A DNA stretch of 64,000 nt from Planctomycetota bacterium (lineage in GTDB: Bacteria; Planctomycetota; UBA1135; GCA-002748355). The notes under the pieces are model-generated. The model was not told the origin of the DNA. It saw nothing but the letters and a program-made list of their open reading frames with translations, and ran no database searches. A program made the translations under genes and the position numbers. The stretch is taken from the NCBI GenBank assembly GCA_002748355.1, contig PDSF01000028.1, positions 186,001 through 250,000 on the forward strand, given 5' to 3'. Below are positions 56,853 through 64,000 of the stretch, in pieces; the stretch's first letter is position 1; the number at the start of each line of letters is the position of its first letter.

Positions 56853-57953
56853 TCAGTTGAAAGAGCCGGTGAACTTCACGATCGGGAAGTAGAACGAGGG
56901 GGACATAAAGCCCTCGGCCTGGTTCGTGTACCTCGCACGGAAAACGGACTGGCCGGGGCCGTCTTGCCAGCCAGCTGCCGGGGCGATTTCAGCGGAGTCG
57001 GCGCGGCCGGTCAGGACAGCCGTGCCCTTCTTGGAGTCCATGGCCAGACCTTGGGTGTAGACGCTTACGCCGGCGAACTTGGGGTTGTTCGGGATCTGCC
57101 ACTGGACCGTGGGAGTAAGAACCGAGGTTTTGATGACCCTCAGGGCGGTGATATCGGTGGCGAGCATGCAGTTCTTCATGCCCCAGAGGCCGCTGACATC
57201 GAGCGGCAGCTTTGCCGGGCCGTAGCGCTTGTTCGAGAAGCCGAGCCAGTTGACGACCGTGTCGAGCGTGGAGCCCGAAGCCGGGGTCAGTACGAACTTG
57301 ACGCCAAGCTGGGCTCCGACCACGCCGCCGGTGGAGCTGATGGAGAGGGCGGCCTTGTTGCCGGCGGCGTCGCTGCAGCCCTTGTTTTCCCAGATCTTGC
57401 CGGCGGACGGCCGTGGCGTATTCCAGCGGATGTGGGCGTCGATGCTCCAGCGGCTGAAGGCGTAGCTCTGCGCTTCGACCCAGTCGATGAGCAGGTTGCC
57501 CTTCGAGCGCTGGTAGGGGAAGGGCTTGTCGAACTTGATCGTGACGGTGAAGGGGGTGGGAGCCGGGAAGGAGGTGTTCGCTGCTGGCAGTTGCAGAGCT
57601 TTGGCCGTGAACACGGTGGTCGCCGTGGCCGTGCCGATGTTCTTTGCCCAGTTCTTACCCATGGCGCTGGTCTTCAGCGCTGTCGTGTAGAGCCGGATCG
57701 TGGGCCTTAGTGCCGAGGCAGAAAAGCCGCCAGAGATGTCGGCGCGGAAGCCGAGGGAGAGCAGGACCGCGCTGGTCTTGCACAGCTCGGAGCCCTCCAG
57801 GAGTGCCTGCCAGCGGCACTGCTTGAAGGACAGCGGGTAGGCGCTGGAAAGGACTCCTTCCTGGTTCTCGAAACCTTTGGGAAAGACCTTGGAATTGCTT
57901 TGCGCAGAGATGCTTGCCGACAGGGCCAGGGCTGCGAGAAGAAGGAGACGCAT
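56853..57953 (-). CDS. Secreted beta-rich protein of unknown function
   Basis: Protein of 366 aa with a signal peptide (MRLLLLAALALSASISAQ). The mature part is beta-rich with a WQALLEGSELCKT start, a conserved-looking PFTVTIKFDKPF, and a C-terminal domain KLPLDVSGLWGMKNCMLATD followed by TPTVQWQIPNNPKFAGVSVY. This last domain resembles the C-termini of the M1 peptidase and the beta-propeller protein of this window. No catalytic motif. AAGGAG lies about 9 nt before the ATG. It is divergent from oxyR, and the shared upstream region carries a 16-bp tandem repeat, so control by OxyR is possible but unproven. Confidence 0.65.
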   Translation of the reverse strand: MRLLLLAALALSASISAQSNSKVFPKGFENQEGVLSSAYPLSFKQCRWQALLEGSELCKTSAVLLSLGFRADISGGFSASALRPTIRLYTTALKTSAMGKNWAKNIGTATATTVFTAKALQLPAANTSFPAPTPFTVTIKFDKPFPYQRSKGNLLIDWVEAQSYAFSRWSIDAHIRWNTPRPSAGKIWENKGCSDAAGNKAALSISSTGGVVGAQLGVKFVLTPASGSTLDTVVNWLGFSNKRYGPAKLPLDVSGLWGMKNCMLATDITALRVIKTSVLTPTVQWQIPNNPKFAGVSVYTQGLAMDSKKGTAVLTGRADSAEIAPAAGWQDGPGQSVFRARYTNQAEGFMSPSFYFPIVKFTGSFN

Positions 57954-57984
57954 CTGGGATGCTCCTTGATGGTTGCTAGGGGAA

Positions 57985-58016
57985 GGATCTTGCGAATTGG
58001 GGATCTTGCGAATTGG
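57985..58016. repeat. Perfect 16-bp tandem repeat in the oxyR divergent region
   Basis: GGATCTTGCGAATTGG occurs twice in direct succession (57985-58000 and 58001-58016). It lies 32-63 bp upstream of the secreted-protein start codon and about 157 bp upstream of oxyR. Confidence 0.9.
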
Positions 58017-58172
58017 GGAAGCACTCTGGTCCGCTAACTCGTTCCTGGCAAGTCCTTGCTGCGAGGTCGTCGCAAAATTCTGGGCGGCGCCTGTACTGGT
58101 TCGGCGGAGCGGGGATCGCTATGCCAGGGCAGGCCGTTCGTCTTCTGTGAGACCCGTTCGACACCCTGCCGT

Positions 58173-59063
58173 ATGCGCCCGACGATCCTCCAGCTCGAAT
58201 ACCTCGTTGCCGTCGCACGAACCAAAAACTTCCGGCGGGCCGCCGAGAGCCTCTACATCTCGCAGCCTTCGCTGAGTTCACAGATCCAGAAGCTTGAGAC
58301 CCAGCTTGGGGTCAAGCTCTTGGAGCGTGATCGCCGCCGCGTTTTGGTGACGCCGCTGGGCGAAAACATCGTCTCTCGGGCCAAGGAGATCCTGGCGAGC
58401 TGCGACGAGCTTGTCGGCCTGGCCAAGGGGGATGCCGGAGGGCTGGCCGGCGAGCTGCGCCTCGGCATGATTCCGACCATCGCGCCCTATGTGCTACCGA
58501 AGGTCTTGCCGTACATCCGTGCGGCCTATCCGAAGCTGCGGCTCATGGTGCGGGAAGACCAGACCGAGCGCCTCTTGCAGCAGCTGCGTGACGGCCGTCT
58601 GGACTTGCTGCTTCTGGCCAAGGAGGCCGAACTCGGCCAAGTCGCCACCCTCTCCTTGTTTCAGGATCCCTTTTTCTGCGTGATGCCCAAGGGGCATCCC
58701 CTTGCCGCGCACGAGGCCGTCGAGCTGAGCCAGCTCAGCGATGCCGAGTTGCTTCTGCTTGAGGACGGGCACTGCCTGCGGAATCAGGCCTTGGATGTTT
58801 GCCGCAGCGTGGGGGCTAAGGAGATCGGTGATTTCCGCGCCACCAGCCTGCCGACCCTGGTGCAAATGGTTGCCGGCGGCATCGGTGTCACTCTTTTGCC
58901 GGAGACGGCGATCGAGCGTGAAGTCGGTAAGGACCCCAGCATCGAAGTCCGTCCCTTCGCCGCGCCCCCGCCCTATCGGACGGTTTGCTTCGCCTGGCGT
59001 CCGGGGACGGTGCGCGAAGCAGAGTACGAAAAGCTCGCCGAACTCATCGAATCGCGGATCTGA
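58173..59063 (+). CDS. oxyR: LysR-family peroxide regulator OxyR
   Basis: Protein of 296 aa. The winged-helix domain (residues 1-60) has LEYLVAVARTKNFRRAAESL and ISQPSLSSQIQKLE. The effector domain has the redox pair Cys201 and Cys210 in LLLLEDGHCLRNQALDVC, matching Cys199 and Cys208 of E. coli OxyR (LLMLEDGHCLRDQAM). This makes peroxide sensing by disulfide formation likely. The ATG at 58173 gives MRPTILQLEYLV; upstream in-frame sequence is unlike OxyR. No catalase or peroxiredoxin is adjacent; the divergent gene encodes a secreted protein. It precedes thrS by 117 bp. Confidence 0.93.
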   Translation: MRPTILQLEYLVAVARTKNFRRAAESLYISQPSLSSQIQKLETQLGVKLLERDRRRVLVTPLGENIVSRAKEILASCDELVGLAKGDAGGLAGELRLGMIPTIAPYVLPKVLPYIRAAYPKLRLMVREDQTERLLQQLRDGRLDLLLLAKEAELGQVATLSLFQDPFFCVMPKGHPLAAHEAVELSQLSDAELLLLEDGHCLRNQALDVCRSVGAKEIGDFRATSLPTLVQMVAGGIGVTLLPETAIEREVGKDPSIEVRPFAAPPPYRTVCFAWRPGTVREAEYEKLAELIESRI

Positions 59064-59180
59064 GTGGCCGGGAGCCTGCCCCGCTGACTTGTGCCTCGTT
59101 GCAGGCTTCGCTTGAATCTCCAGGCTCGATTCCCCAGCAGGGGCTCGCGGGTGTCCCGCGGCTCCAGGAGACAAAAAAGC

Positions 59181-61124
59181 ATGAGCCAGGCAGCGATTCA
59201 GATCACCCTCCCCGACGGCAGCCAGCGCGAATACGCCGCCGGCACGACGGGCAAGGAGATCGCCGCGTCGATAGGCAAGCGCCTGGTCAAAGATGCCGTC
59301 GGCATCGAGGTCAATGGGCATCTGCAGAGCCTCTTTGAGCCGATTGCCGGCGACGCCGCGGTGTCGATCGTGACCCGCGCTACTCCCGACGGCCTGGAGA
59401 TGCTGCGGCACTCGGCGGCGCACATCATGGCCGATGCGATCAAGCAGCTCTATCCCAAGGCCAAGCTGTGGAAGGGGCCGGCGATCGACGACGAGCGTTA
59501 TGGCTTCTACTACGACATCGACTTTGGCGAGGACTCCTTCACCAACGAGGACCTGCCCAAGGTCGAGCAGCTCATGCGCAAGATCGTCAAGGCGAAGAAG
59601 CCCTTCCAGCGGCGGGTGCTCCCCAAGCAGGAGGCGATCGCCCTCGCCGAAGAGCTCGAAGACGACTACAAGATTCCGATCCTGAAGCGCATCCCCGAGG
59701 GGGAGGAGATCTCGTTCTTCTCGCACGGCGACTTCGTCGATCTCTGCCGTGGTCCGCACATCCCCGACACCGGCGCCCTCGGCCAGGGCTTCGCGGTTTT
59801 GTCGATTGCGGGAGCCTACTTTGATGGCGATGCCGGCCAGAAGATGCTGACCCGCGTCTACGGCCACGCCTTTGCTGACGAGGCCGCGATCAAGGCGCAC
59901 CGCAAGAAGCTGGAGGAAGCGGCCAAGCGCGACCACCGCCGCATCGGCACCGACCTCGACCTCTTCTCGACCATGCGGGAGCACGGCGGCGGCTTGGTGC
60001 TCTGGCATCCCAAGGGCGGCTTCGTCCGCCACAAGATCGAGGAATACTGGCGCAACGCCCACCTCGAGGGTGGCTACGACATCGTCTATAGCCCGCACGT
60101 CGCGAAGGCGGATCTCTGGCAGACCTCGGGGCACCTCGATTTCTACAAGGAGTCGATGTACTCGCCGATGGAGATCGATGGGCAGGACTACCTGCTCAAG
60201 CCGATGAACTGCCCCTTCCACGTGCTGATGTACAAAGCGCGGCGGCGCAGCTACCGGGAGCTTCCTCTCCGTTGGGCCGAGCTGGGGACCGTCTACCGCT
60301 ACGAGGGTGCCGGCATGCTGCACGGGTTGATGCGGGTGCGCGGCTTTACCCAGGATGACGCGCATCTCTTCGTGCGGCCCTGCCAACTTGAGGAAGAGAT
60401 CGTTCGACTGCTCGACTTCGTCTTGTCGATGCTGCGCGCCTTCGGTTTCGAGGACTTCCAGATGGAGCTGTCGACCAAGCCGGAGAAGGCAGTGGGCAGC
60501 GATGAGATCTGGGAGCAGGCGACCCTGGCGCTGCGCAATGCTCTGGACCGCAGCGGCATCGACTACGGTGTCGACGAGGGGGGCGGAGCCTTCTACGGCC
60601 CCAAGATCGACGTGAAGATCCGGGACGCCATCGGCCGTGACTGGCAGTGCTCGACGATCCAGTGCGACTTCAACCTGCCCGATCGCTTCGAGATGAGCTA
60701 CGTCGAGGAGAGTGGCGAGCAGGCCCAGCCGATCATGCTGCACCGGGCGCTCTTGGGCTCGCTGGAACGCTTCTTCGGCATCCTGATCGAGCACTATGGT
60801 GGCGTCTTCCCCTGCTGGCTGGCACCGCTGCAGCTGGGCGTGATTACGGTGGGCGAGCGCCACGTGGACTTCGCCAGCAAGCTGGCCGCAGAGCTGAAGG
60901 CTGCCGGGATCCGGCTGCTGCTCGACGACAGCTCGGACAAGGTCGGGGCCAAGATCCGCAAACATCTCTGGCAGGAGAAGCTGCAGTTCGTCGCGGTCGT
61001 TGGCGATGACGAACTGGAGTCGGGCAAGCTCGCGGTCCGGCACCGGACGGAGGGCGACCTGGGCGCCATGACCGCGGCCGAGTTGGCGAAAGAGATCCAG
61101 AAGCGGGTCTCCGAGCACCGATAG
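59181..61124 (+). CDS. thrS: Threonyl-tRNA synthetase
   Basis: Class II synthetase of 647 aa. The N-terminal TGS domain (ITLPDGSQREYAAGTTG) is followed by the editing domain with HSAAH and SHGDFVDLCRGPH, then the catalytic core with MNCPFHVLMY, GTVYRYEGAGMLHGLMRVR, FTQDDAHLF and IMLHRALLGSLERF; Cys, His and His of these segments bind zinc. The C-terminal anticodon domain has ITVGERHVDFA and KLAVRHRTEGDLG. The ATG at 59181 has AGGAG 11 nt upstream. A CGCGGG/CCCGCG hairpin at 59146-59160 sits just before that ribosome site. First gene of the thrS-infC-rpmI-rplT-pheS-pheT cluster. Confidence 0.97.
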   Translation: MSQAAIQITLPDGSQREYAAGTTGKEIAASIGKRLVKDAVGIEVNGHLQSLFEPIAGDAAVSIVTRATPDGLEMLRHSAAHIMADAIKQLYPKAKLWKGPAIDDERYGFYYDIDFGEDSFTNEDLPKVEQLMRKIVKAKKPFQRRVLPKQEAIALAEELEDDYKIPILKRIPEGEEISFFSHGDFVDLCRGPHIPDTGALGQGFAVLSIAGAYFDGDAGQKMLTRVYGHAFADEAAIKAHRKKLEEAAKRDHRRIGTDLDLFSTMREHGGGLVLWHPKGGFVRHKIEEYWRNAHLEGGYDIVYSPHVAKADLWQTSGHLDFYKESMYSPMEIDGQDYLLKPMNCPFHVLMYKARRRSYRELPLRWAELGTVYRYEGAGMLHGLMRVRGFTQDDAHLFVRPCQLEEEIVRLLDFVLSMLRAFGFEDFQMELSTKPEKAVGSDEIWEQATLALRNALDRSGIDYGVDEGGGAFYGPKIDVKIRDAIGRDWQCSTIQCDFNLPDRFEMSYVEESGEQAQPIMLHRALLGSLERFFGILIEHYGGVFPCWLAPLQLGVITVGERHVDFASKLAAELKAAGIRLLLDDSSDKVGAKIRKHLWQEKLQFVAVVGDDELESGKLAVRHRTEGDLGAMTAAELAKEIQKRVSEHR

Positions 61125-61201
61125 CCGGTGGGGAAAGCCAGGAATTCCCCTCAGGAACAGGCCCCTGGGTCTATACCTGTGGCTGCGCCTGCCTACACTG
61201 T

Positions 61202-61247
61202 CCGGCCCGAATCCCCGAACAAGCCAGTTCGGGGGGCTGCCGGTTTT
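61202..61247 (+). terminator. Terminator or attenuator between thrS and infC
   Basis: Outer stem CCGGC/GCCGG and inner stem CCCCGAA (61213-61219)/TTCGGGG (61228-61234), directly followed by TTTT. It could end thrS transcription or attenuate read-through into infC. Confidence 0.65.
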
Positions 61248-61314
61248 CCCCTAATCCCTTAGATGAGGCCGATGAGCCAGCGCCGGGACGCGCTGGTGGC
61301 CACGAAGGTTCTGC

Positions 61315-61923
61315 TTGAGAAGAAGACGCAACCCCGGACCGCCGCCGAAGGAGCAGCATCGAGTCAACGAGCGCATCCGCATTCGCACGGTCTTTCTGAT
61401 CGACGATGAAGGTACCCAGGTCGGTGAGATCCCGACCCCTGATGCCCTGCGCATGGCGCAGGAGAAGGGCCTCGATCTCGTCGAAGTGGCCGCAAACCAG
61501 CGGCCACCGGTCTGCCGGATCATGGACTATGGCAAGTTCAAGTACCAGCAGAAGAAGAAGCAGATTGCGAGCAAGAAGAAGCAGCACACTGCGACGATCA
61601 AGGAGGTGCGCCTGCGCCCCAAGATCGCTCAGGGCGACCTGGATGTGAAGGTCAAGCGTGCCCGCGACTTCCTCGACAAGGGCGACAAGGTGCAGATTAC
61701 CTGCCTGTACCGTGGCCGCGAAATGGCGCACCAGGACGTCGGCCTCGACGTGATGCGCCGCTTCTACGAGCAGATTGAGGACATCGCCAAGATCGAGCGT
61801 GAACCCCAGCTCGAAGGTCGTCGCATGACGATGATCGTCGCCAAGGGCAAACCCTCGAAGGCGAAGCAGCAGCAGCAGAAGCAGCGGCAGCGGCGGCAGC
61901 AGAGCGAAGACGAGCGGTCCTAG
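61315..61923 (+). CDS. infC: Translation initiation factor IF-3
   Basis: Protein of 202 aa that keeps ribosomal subunits apart and checks initiator tRNA. The N-terminal domain (HRVNERIRIRTVFLIDDEG, LDLVEVAANQRPPVCRIMDYGKF) and the C-terminal domain (IKEVRLRPKIAQGDLDVKVK, YRGREMAHQDVG) are complete; a Gln/Arg/Lys tail of about 25 residues is extra. No ATG is available in front: the frame opens after a stop at 61273 and the best start is a TTG at 61315 with GAAGG 6 nt upstream. Rare start codons in infC are known and allow IF-3 to repress its own synthesis. Downstream of thrS, upstream of rpmI and rplT. Confidence 0.95.
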   Translation: MRRRRNPGPPPKEQHRVNERIRIRTVFLIDDEGTQVGEIPTPDALRMAQEKGLDLVEVAANQRPPVCRIMDYGKFKYQQKKKQIASKKKQHTATIKEVRLRPKIAQGDLDVKVKRARDFLDKGDKVQITCLYRGREMAHQDVGLDVMRRFYEQIEDIAKIEREPQLEGRRMTMIVAKGKPSKAKQQQQKQRQRRQQSEDERS

Positions 61924-61989
61924 GGGGCCGCGCGTTCTAGTCCTTCGCTTGTTCGCTGCCTGCTGGCCCGCAGCTGGGCCACGAGTCGC

Positions 61990-62033
61990 GCAGCAGCCAA
62001 GCCAGAGAATCCGCTAGCTGCTGCACGCTTGGC
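61990..62033 (+). promoter_or_regulatory. Candidate L20-type pseudoknot in the rpmI leader
   Basis: GCAGCAGC (61990-61997) can pair with GCTGCTGC (62017-62024), and GCCAAGC (61996-62002) with GCTTGGC (62027-62033). The order a-b-a'-b' is an H-type pseudoknot, with a 2-nt overlap between the two 5' strands. It lies in the 286-bp infC-rpmI gap, where L20 represses translation through a pseudoknot in E. coli. Sequence match to a known L20 site was not tested. Confidence 0.45.
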
Positions 62034-62209
62034 CATAGCCTGCGCCTCCTGCCGCCAAAGCCCGGCCAAGGAGAAGCTTGCGGGTCGCTCGGCTTCGGCG
62101 TAGGCTCCTCGCCCTTTTCGTCCCATTCGAGCCAGGGACAGGGCCCGCGAGCTGCCCGAACCGGCGAGGGACAGTAACGCTGACACGACTGACAAGAAGG
62201 AAAGCCGCA

Positions 62210-62407
62210 ATGCCAAAGGCGAAGACCAGTAAGTCGATCGCCGGTCGGATCAAAGTCACCAAGACCGGCAAGGTGCTCAGGCACCACCAGAACACTTCTC
62301 ACATGATGGTTAGGCGCTCCCGCAAGACGAAGCGGAAGCTGCGCAAGACCGCCGTGGTCCAAGGCTTGATTGCCCGAAACCTCAAGCGCGCGATCGGGAG
62401 GGGCTAG
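62210..62407 (+). CDS. rpmI: Ribosomal protein bL35
   Basis: Protein of 65 aa: MPKAKTSKSIAGRIKVTKTG, then HHQNTSHMMVRRSRKTKRKLRK, the family signature. The ATG at 62210 has AAGGA 9 nt upstream. The frame is open upstream but only this start gives an L35 of normal length. It is 4 bp before rplT and surely cotranscribed with it. Confidence 0.97.
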   Translation: MPKAKTSKSIAGRIKVTKTGKVLRHHQNTSHMMVRRSRKTKRKLRKTAVVQGLIARNLKRAIGRG

Positions 62408-62411
62408 TCCA

Positions 62412-62768
62412 ATGAGAGTCACCGCACGAGTCGCATCCCGTAAGCGTCGGAAGCGTATCCTCGACGAGGTTAAGGGCCAGGTCGGCGGGCGTAGTCGCCT
62501 GATTCGGACCGCATCCGAGGCCGCCGTCCGCGGCCGCAACTTCGCCTACCAGGGCCGCAAGCAAAAGAAGCGCGTGTTCCGCCGTCTGTGGATCACCCGC
62601 ATCAACGCTGCGGTGCGCCAGCACGGCATGCGTTACAGCCAGTTCATCAATGGTCTGCAGAGCGCCGGCATCGAACTGAACCGCAAGCAGCTCAGCGAAC
62701 TCGCCATCCACGACGAGGCGGCCTTCGGCAAGATCGTCGACCAGGTCAAGGCGGCGCTGAGTAGCTGA
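62412..62768 (+). CDS. rplT: Ribosomal protein bL20
   Basis: Protein of 118 aa with the L20 pattern: ARVASRKRRKRILDEVKGQVGGRS, AYQGRKQKKRVFRRLWITRINAA and YSQFINGLQSAGIELNRKQLSELA. L20 organises 23S rRNA early in assembly and often represses the infC-rpmI-rplT operon. The ATG at 62412 gives the standard length. The gene end overlaps a 15-bp tandem repeat. Confidence 0.97.
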   Translation: MRVTARVASRKRRKRILDEVKGQVGGRSRLIRTASEAAVRGRNFAYQGRKQKKRVFRRLWITRINAAVRQHGMRYSQFINGLQSAGIELNRKQLSELAIHDEAAFGKIVDQVKAALSS

Positions 62769-62805
62769 GTCGTAGGTAGCTGAATCGCAGGCAGCTGAGG
62801 ATCGC
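62761..62805. repeat. 15-bp tandem repeat at the rplT 3' end
   Basis: Three units: GTAGCTGAGTCGTAG (62761-62775), GTAGCTGAATCGCAG (62776-62790) and a partial GCAGCTGAGGATCGC. The first contains the rplT stop codon, so the array copies the gene end, as at clpP. Confidence 0.75.
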
Positions 62806-62840
62806 TGCTCTGCAGCTGATCCAGCGAATGATCCTTAGTG

Positions 62841-62875
62841 AAACGCCGCGGCGCCTGGGGCCTCGCGGCGTTTTT
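62841..62875 (+). terminator. Intrinsic terminator or attenuator before pheS
   Basis: AAACGCCGCG (62841-62850) pairs with CGCGGCGTTT (62864-62873) and the stem runs into TTTTT. It separates rplT from pheS by a strong Rho-independent signal 33 bp before the pheS start. Confidence 0.9.
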
Positions 62876-62907
62876 CGTGATCCCCGCAGGTGGGAGAGAA
62901 GGTACGG

Positions 62908-63936
62908 ATGCATCAGGCACTCGATGCGCTGCGGACCGAGGCCCGGTCCGCATTCGAAGCGGCTCAGAGTCTCGAGGCGCTGGGCGAGGTTGAGCGGCGC
63001 TATCTCGGCAAGAAGGGCGAGCTCACGGCCATGCTGCGCAGCCTTGGCAAGCTGCCGGCCGAAGAGCGCCCCGCCTTCGGGAAGGCGGTCAACGAGCTGA
63101 AGATCGAGTTCACGACCCTTTTCGAGGGCCTGCGCGACCAGCTGAAGAGCGCGGCGCTGGCGGCCGAACTGGCCGGTGGCTGCTTCGACCCGACGGAGCC
63201 AGGCCTGCGCCCGCGCCTGGGCAATATCCACCCGCTCAGCCACATCGGCGACGAACTCACGGACATCTTTACCGGGCTCGGCTTTACCTGCCTCGATGGT
63301 CCCGAGGTCGAGTTCGAATACTACAACTTCGACGCGCTCAACATCCCCAAGGACCACCCGGCCCGCGATTCGCACGACACCTTCTGGCTCGATGACGGCA
63401 ACGTCTTGCGCACCCACACCTCGCCGGTGCAGGTGCGGGCGATGGAGCGCTTCGAGCCGCCGATTGCCTGCATCGTGCCCGGCCGCTGCTTCCGTAACGA
63501 GGCGCTCGACGCTAGCCACGAGCACAGCTTCTATCAGATGGAAGGATTGCTGGTGGACCGAGAGATCTCGGTGGCCCAGCTCATCTACACGATGAAGACC
63601 ATGCTGCGCGAGGTGCTCAAGCGGGACATCGAAGTGCGGCTGCGTCCGGGCTTCTTCCCCTTTGTCGAGCCCGGCTTCGAGCTGGACGTCAACTGTCCAT
63701 TCTGCTCCGGCCACGGCTGCAATGTCTGCAAGCAGGGTGGATGGATCGAGATGTGCCCCTGCGGCATGGTCCACCCCGAAGTCCTCAAGGCGGGCGGTCT
63801 CGACCCGGAGCAATACTCCGGCTTCGCCTTCGGCCTCGGCCTGCAACGCTTGGTGATGGTGCGTTACGGCATCGGCGATATCCGCGACTTCATGGGCGGC
63901 GACTTGCGCTTCCTCGAACAGTTCGTGCGCGAATAG
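62908..63936 (+). CDS. pheS: Phenylalanyl-tRNA synthetase alpha subunit
   Basis: Catalytic subunit of 342 aa. After an N-terminal coiled-coil arm (residues 1-85), the class II core shows HPLSHIGDELTDIFTGLGF, DGPEVEFEYYNFDALN, HDTFWLDDGNVLRTHTSPVQ (motif 2 region), GRCFRNEALDASHEHSFYQ and GFAFGLGLQRLVMVRYGI (motif 3). A Cys-rich insertion with CPFCSGHGCNVC and MCPCGM could bind zinc. I prefer the ATG at 62908, which has GAAGG about 6 nt upstream; a GTG at 62890 would add six residues. pheT follows 13 bp downstream. Confidence 0.96.
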   Translation: MHQALDALRTEARSAFEAAQSLEALGEVERRYLGKKGELTAMLRSLGKLPAEERPAFGKAVNELKIEFTTLFEGLRDQLKSAALAAELAGGCFDPTEPGLRPRLGNIHPLSHIGDELTDIFTGLGFTCLDGPEVEFEYYNFDALNIPKDHPARDSHDTFWLDDGNVLRTHTSPVQVRAMERFEPPIACIVPGRCFRNEALDASHEHSFYQMEGLLVDREISVAQLIYTMKTMLREVLKRDIEVRLRPGFFPFVEPGFELDVNCPFCSGHGCNVCKQGGWIEMCPCGMVHPEVLKAGGLDPEQYSGFAFGLGLQRLVMVRYGIGDIRDFMGGDLRFLEQFVRE

Positions 63937-63949
63937 AGAGGAAACTCCA

Positions 63950-64000
63950 GTGCTTATTTCCCTCAAATGGCTGCAGCGCCACGTCGACCTGAGCGACCTG
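63950..64000 (+). CDS. pheT: Phenylalanyl-tRNA synthetase beta subunit, 5' part
   Basis: GTG start at 63950 with GAGAGG about 8 nt upstream, giving MLISLKWLQRHVDLSDL before the window ends. This matches the PheT N-terminus (MKxSxxWLxxYVDL) and the position after pheS. Only 17 codons are visible. Confidence 0.85.
   Translation, partial: MLISLKWLQRHVDLSDL

Noticed and set aside
58494..61118. Minus-strand open frame of 874 codons across oxyR and thrS
   Set aside because: It is antisense to two certain genes, crosses their boundary, and its composition (Ala/Leu/Gly/Val-rich, no motif) is what GC-rich third positions produce on the opposite strand.
62746..63966. Minus-strand open frame of 406 codons antisense to pheS
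   Set aside because: Shadow of pheS; low complexity and no independent support.

Overview
The window is a high-GC bacterial chromosome segment. Inference: it belongs to a member of the Planctomycetota. The evidence is an adjacent DUF1800/DUF1501 pair with signal peptides, a VIT plus von Willebrand A lipoprotein, a TPR protein fused to two RNA polymerase alpha C-terminal domains, a PtsI without visible PTS permeases, and many secreted HEAT, TPR and beta-rich proteins. No 16S rRNA is present, so the placement is not proven. Most of the window is housekeeping and vertically inherited in character; I see no phage, insertion sequence, integrase or CRISPR array.

Layout. 1-10.7 kb: an OsmC-like gene, then a long minus-strand run read as tig, clpP, clpX, rlmN, a VIT/vWA lipoprotein gene and a thiamine-binding (MTH1187/YqgV) gene, preceded by a secreted HEAT/TPR gene. 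10.8-17.5 kb: mnmG, a small membrane protein, a VOC protein, an orphan sensor-like membrane protein, ruvA and the TPR/alpha-CTD gene. 18-27.5 kb: a GCS2-type ligase with two CBS domains next to an AstE/aspartoacylase-type hydrolase, a secreted M1 peptidase, a coiled-coil membrane protein and ptsI. 27.7-34 kb: a frameshifted hypothetical gene, a four-repeat SANT/Myb-like protein, two secreted TPR proteins (one with a HEFSH metallopeptidase motif) and two tRNA-Gln genes with different anticodons.

34-45 kb is the most unusual part. A cobalamin riboswitch lies in front of a secreted beta-propeller protein. A histidine kinase/response regulator operon and a secreted HEAT-repeat gene share a duplicated leader that carries a 7-4-7 direct repeat of the PhoB-box type. 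A secreted coiled-coil protein with five repeats of about 38 residues follows. 45-58 kb: tRNA-Pro, a eukaryote-like ileS, a PP2C-like gene, an M28 lipoprotein peptidase, purD, fur, DUF1800, DUF1501 and a secreted protein divergent from oxyR. 59-64 kb: the classical thrS-infC-rpmI-rplT-pheS-pheT cluster, with terminators and a possible L20-type pseudoknot.

Functional themes are protein quality control (tig-clpP-clpX), translation and RNA modification (rlmN, mnmG, tRNAs, thrS-pheT, ileS), metal and redox control (fur, oxyR), and a large secretome. A recurrent oddity is short tandem repeats of 12-16 bp with unrelated units in many intergenic gaps. Long antisense open frames are common because of the GC-rich third codon position and have been left out.
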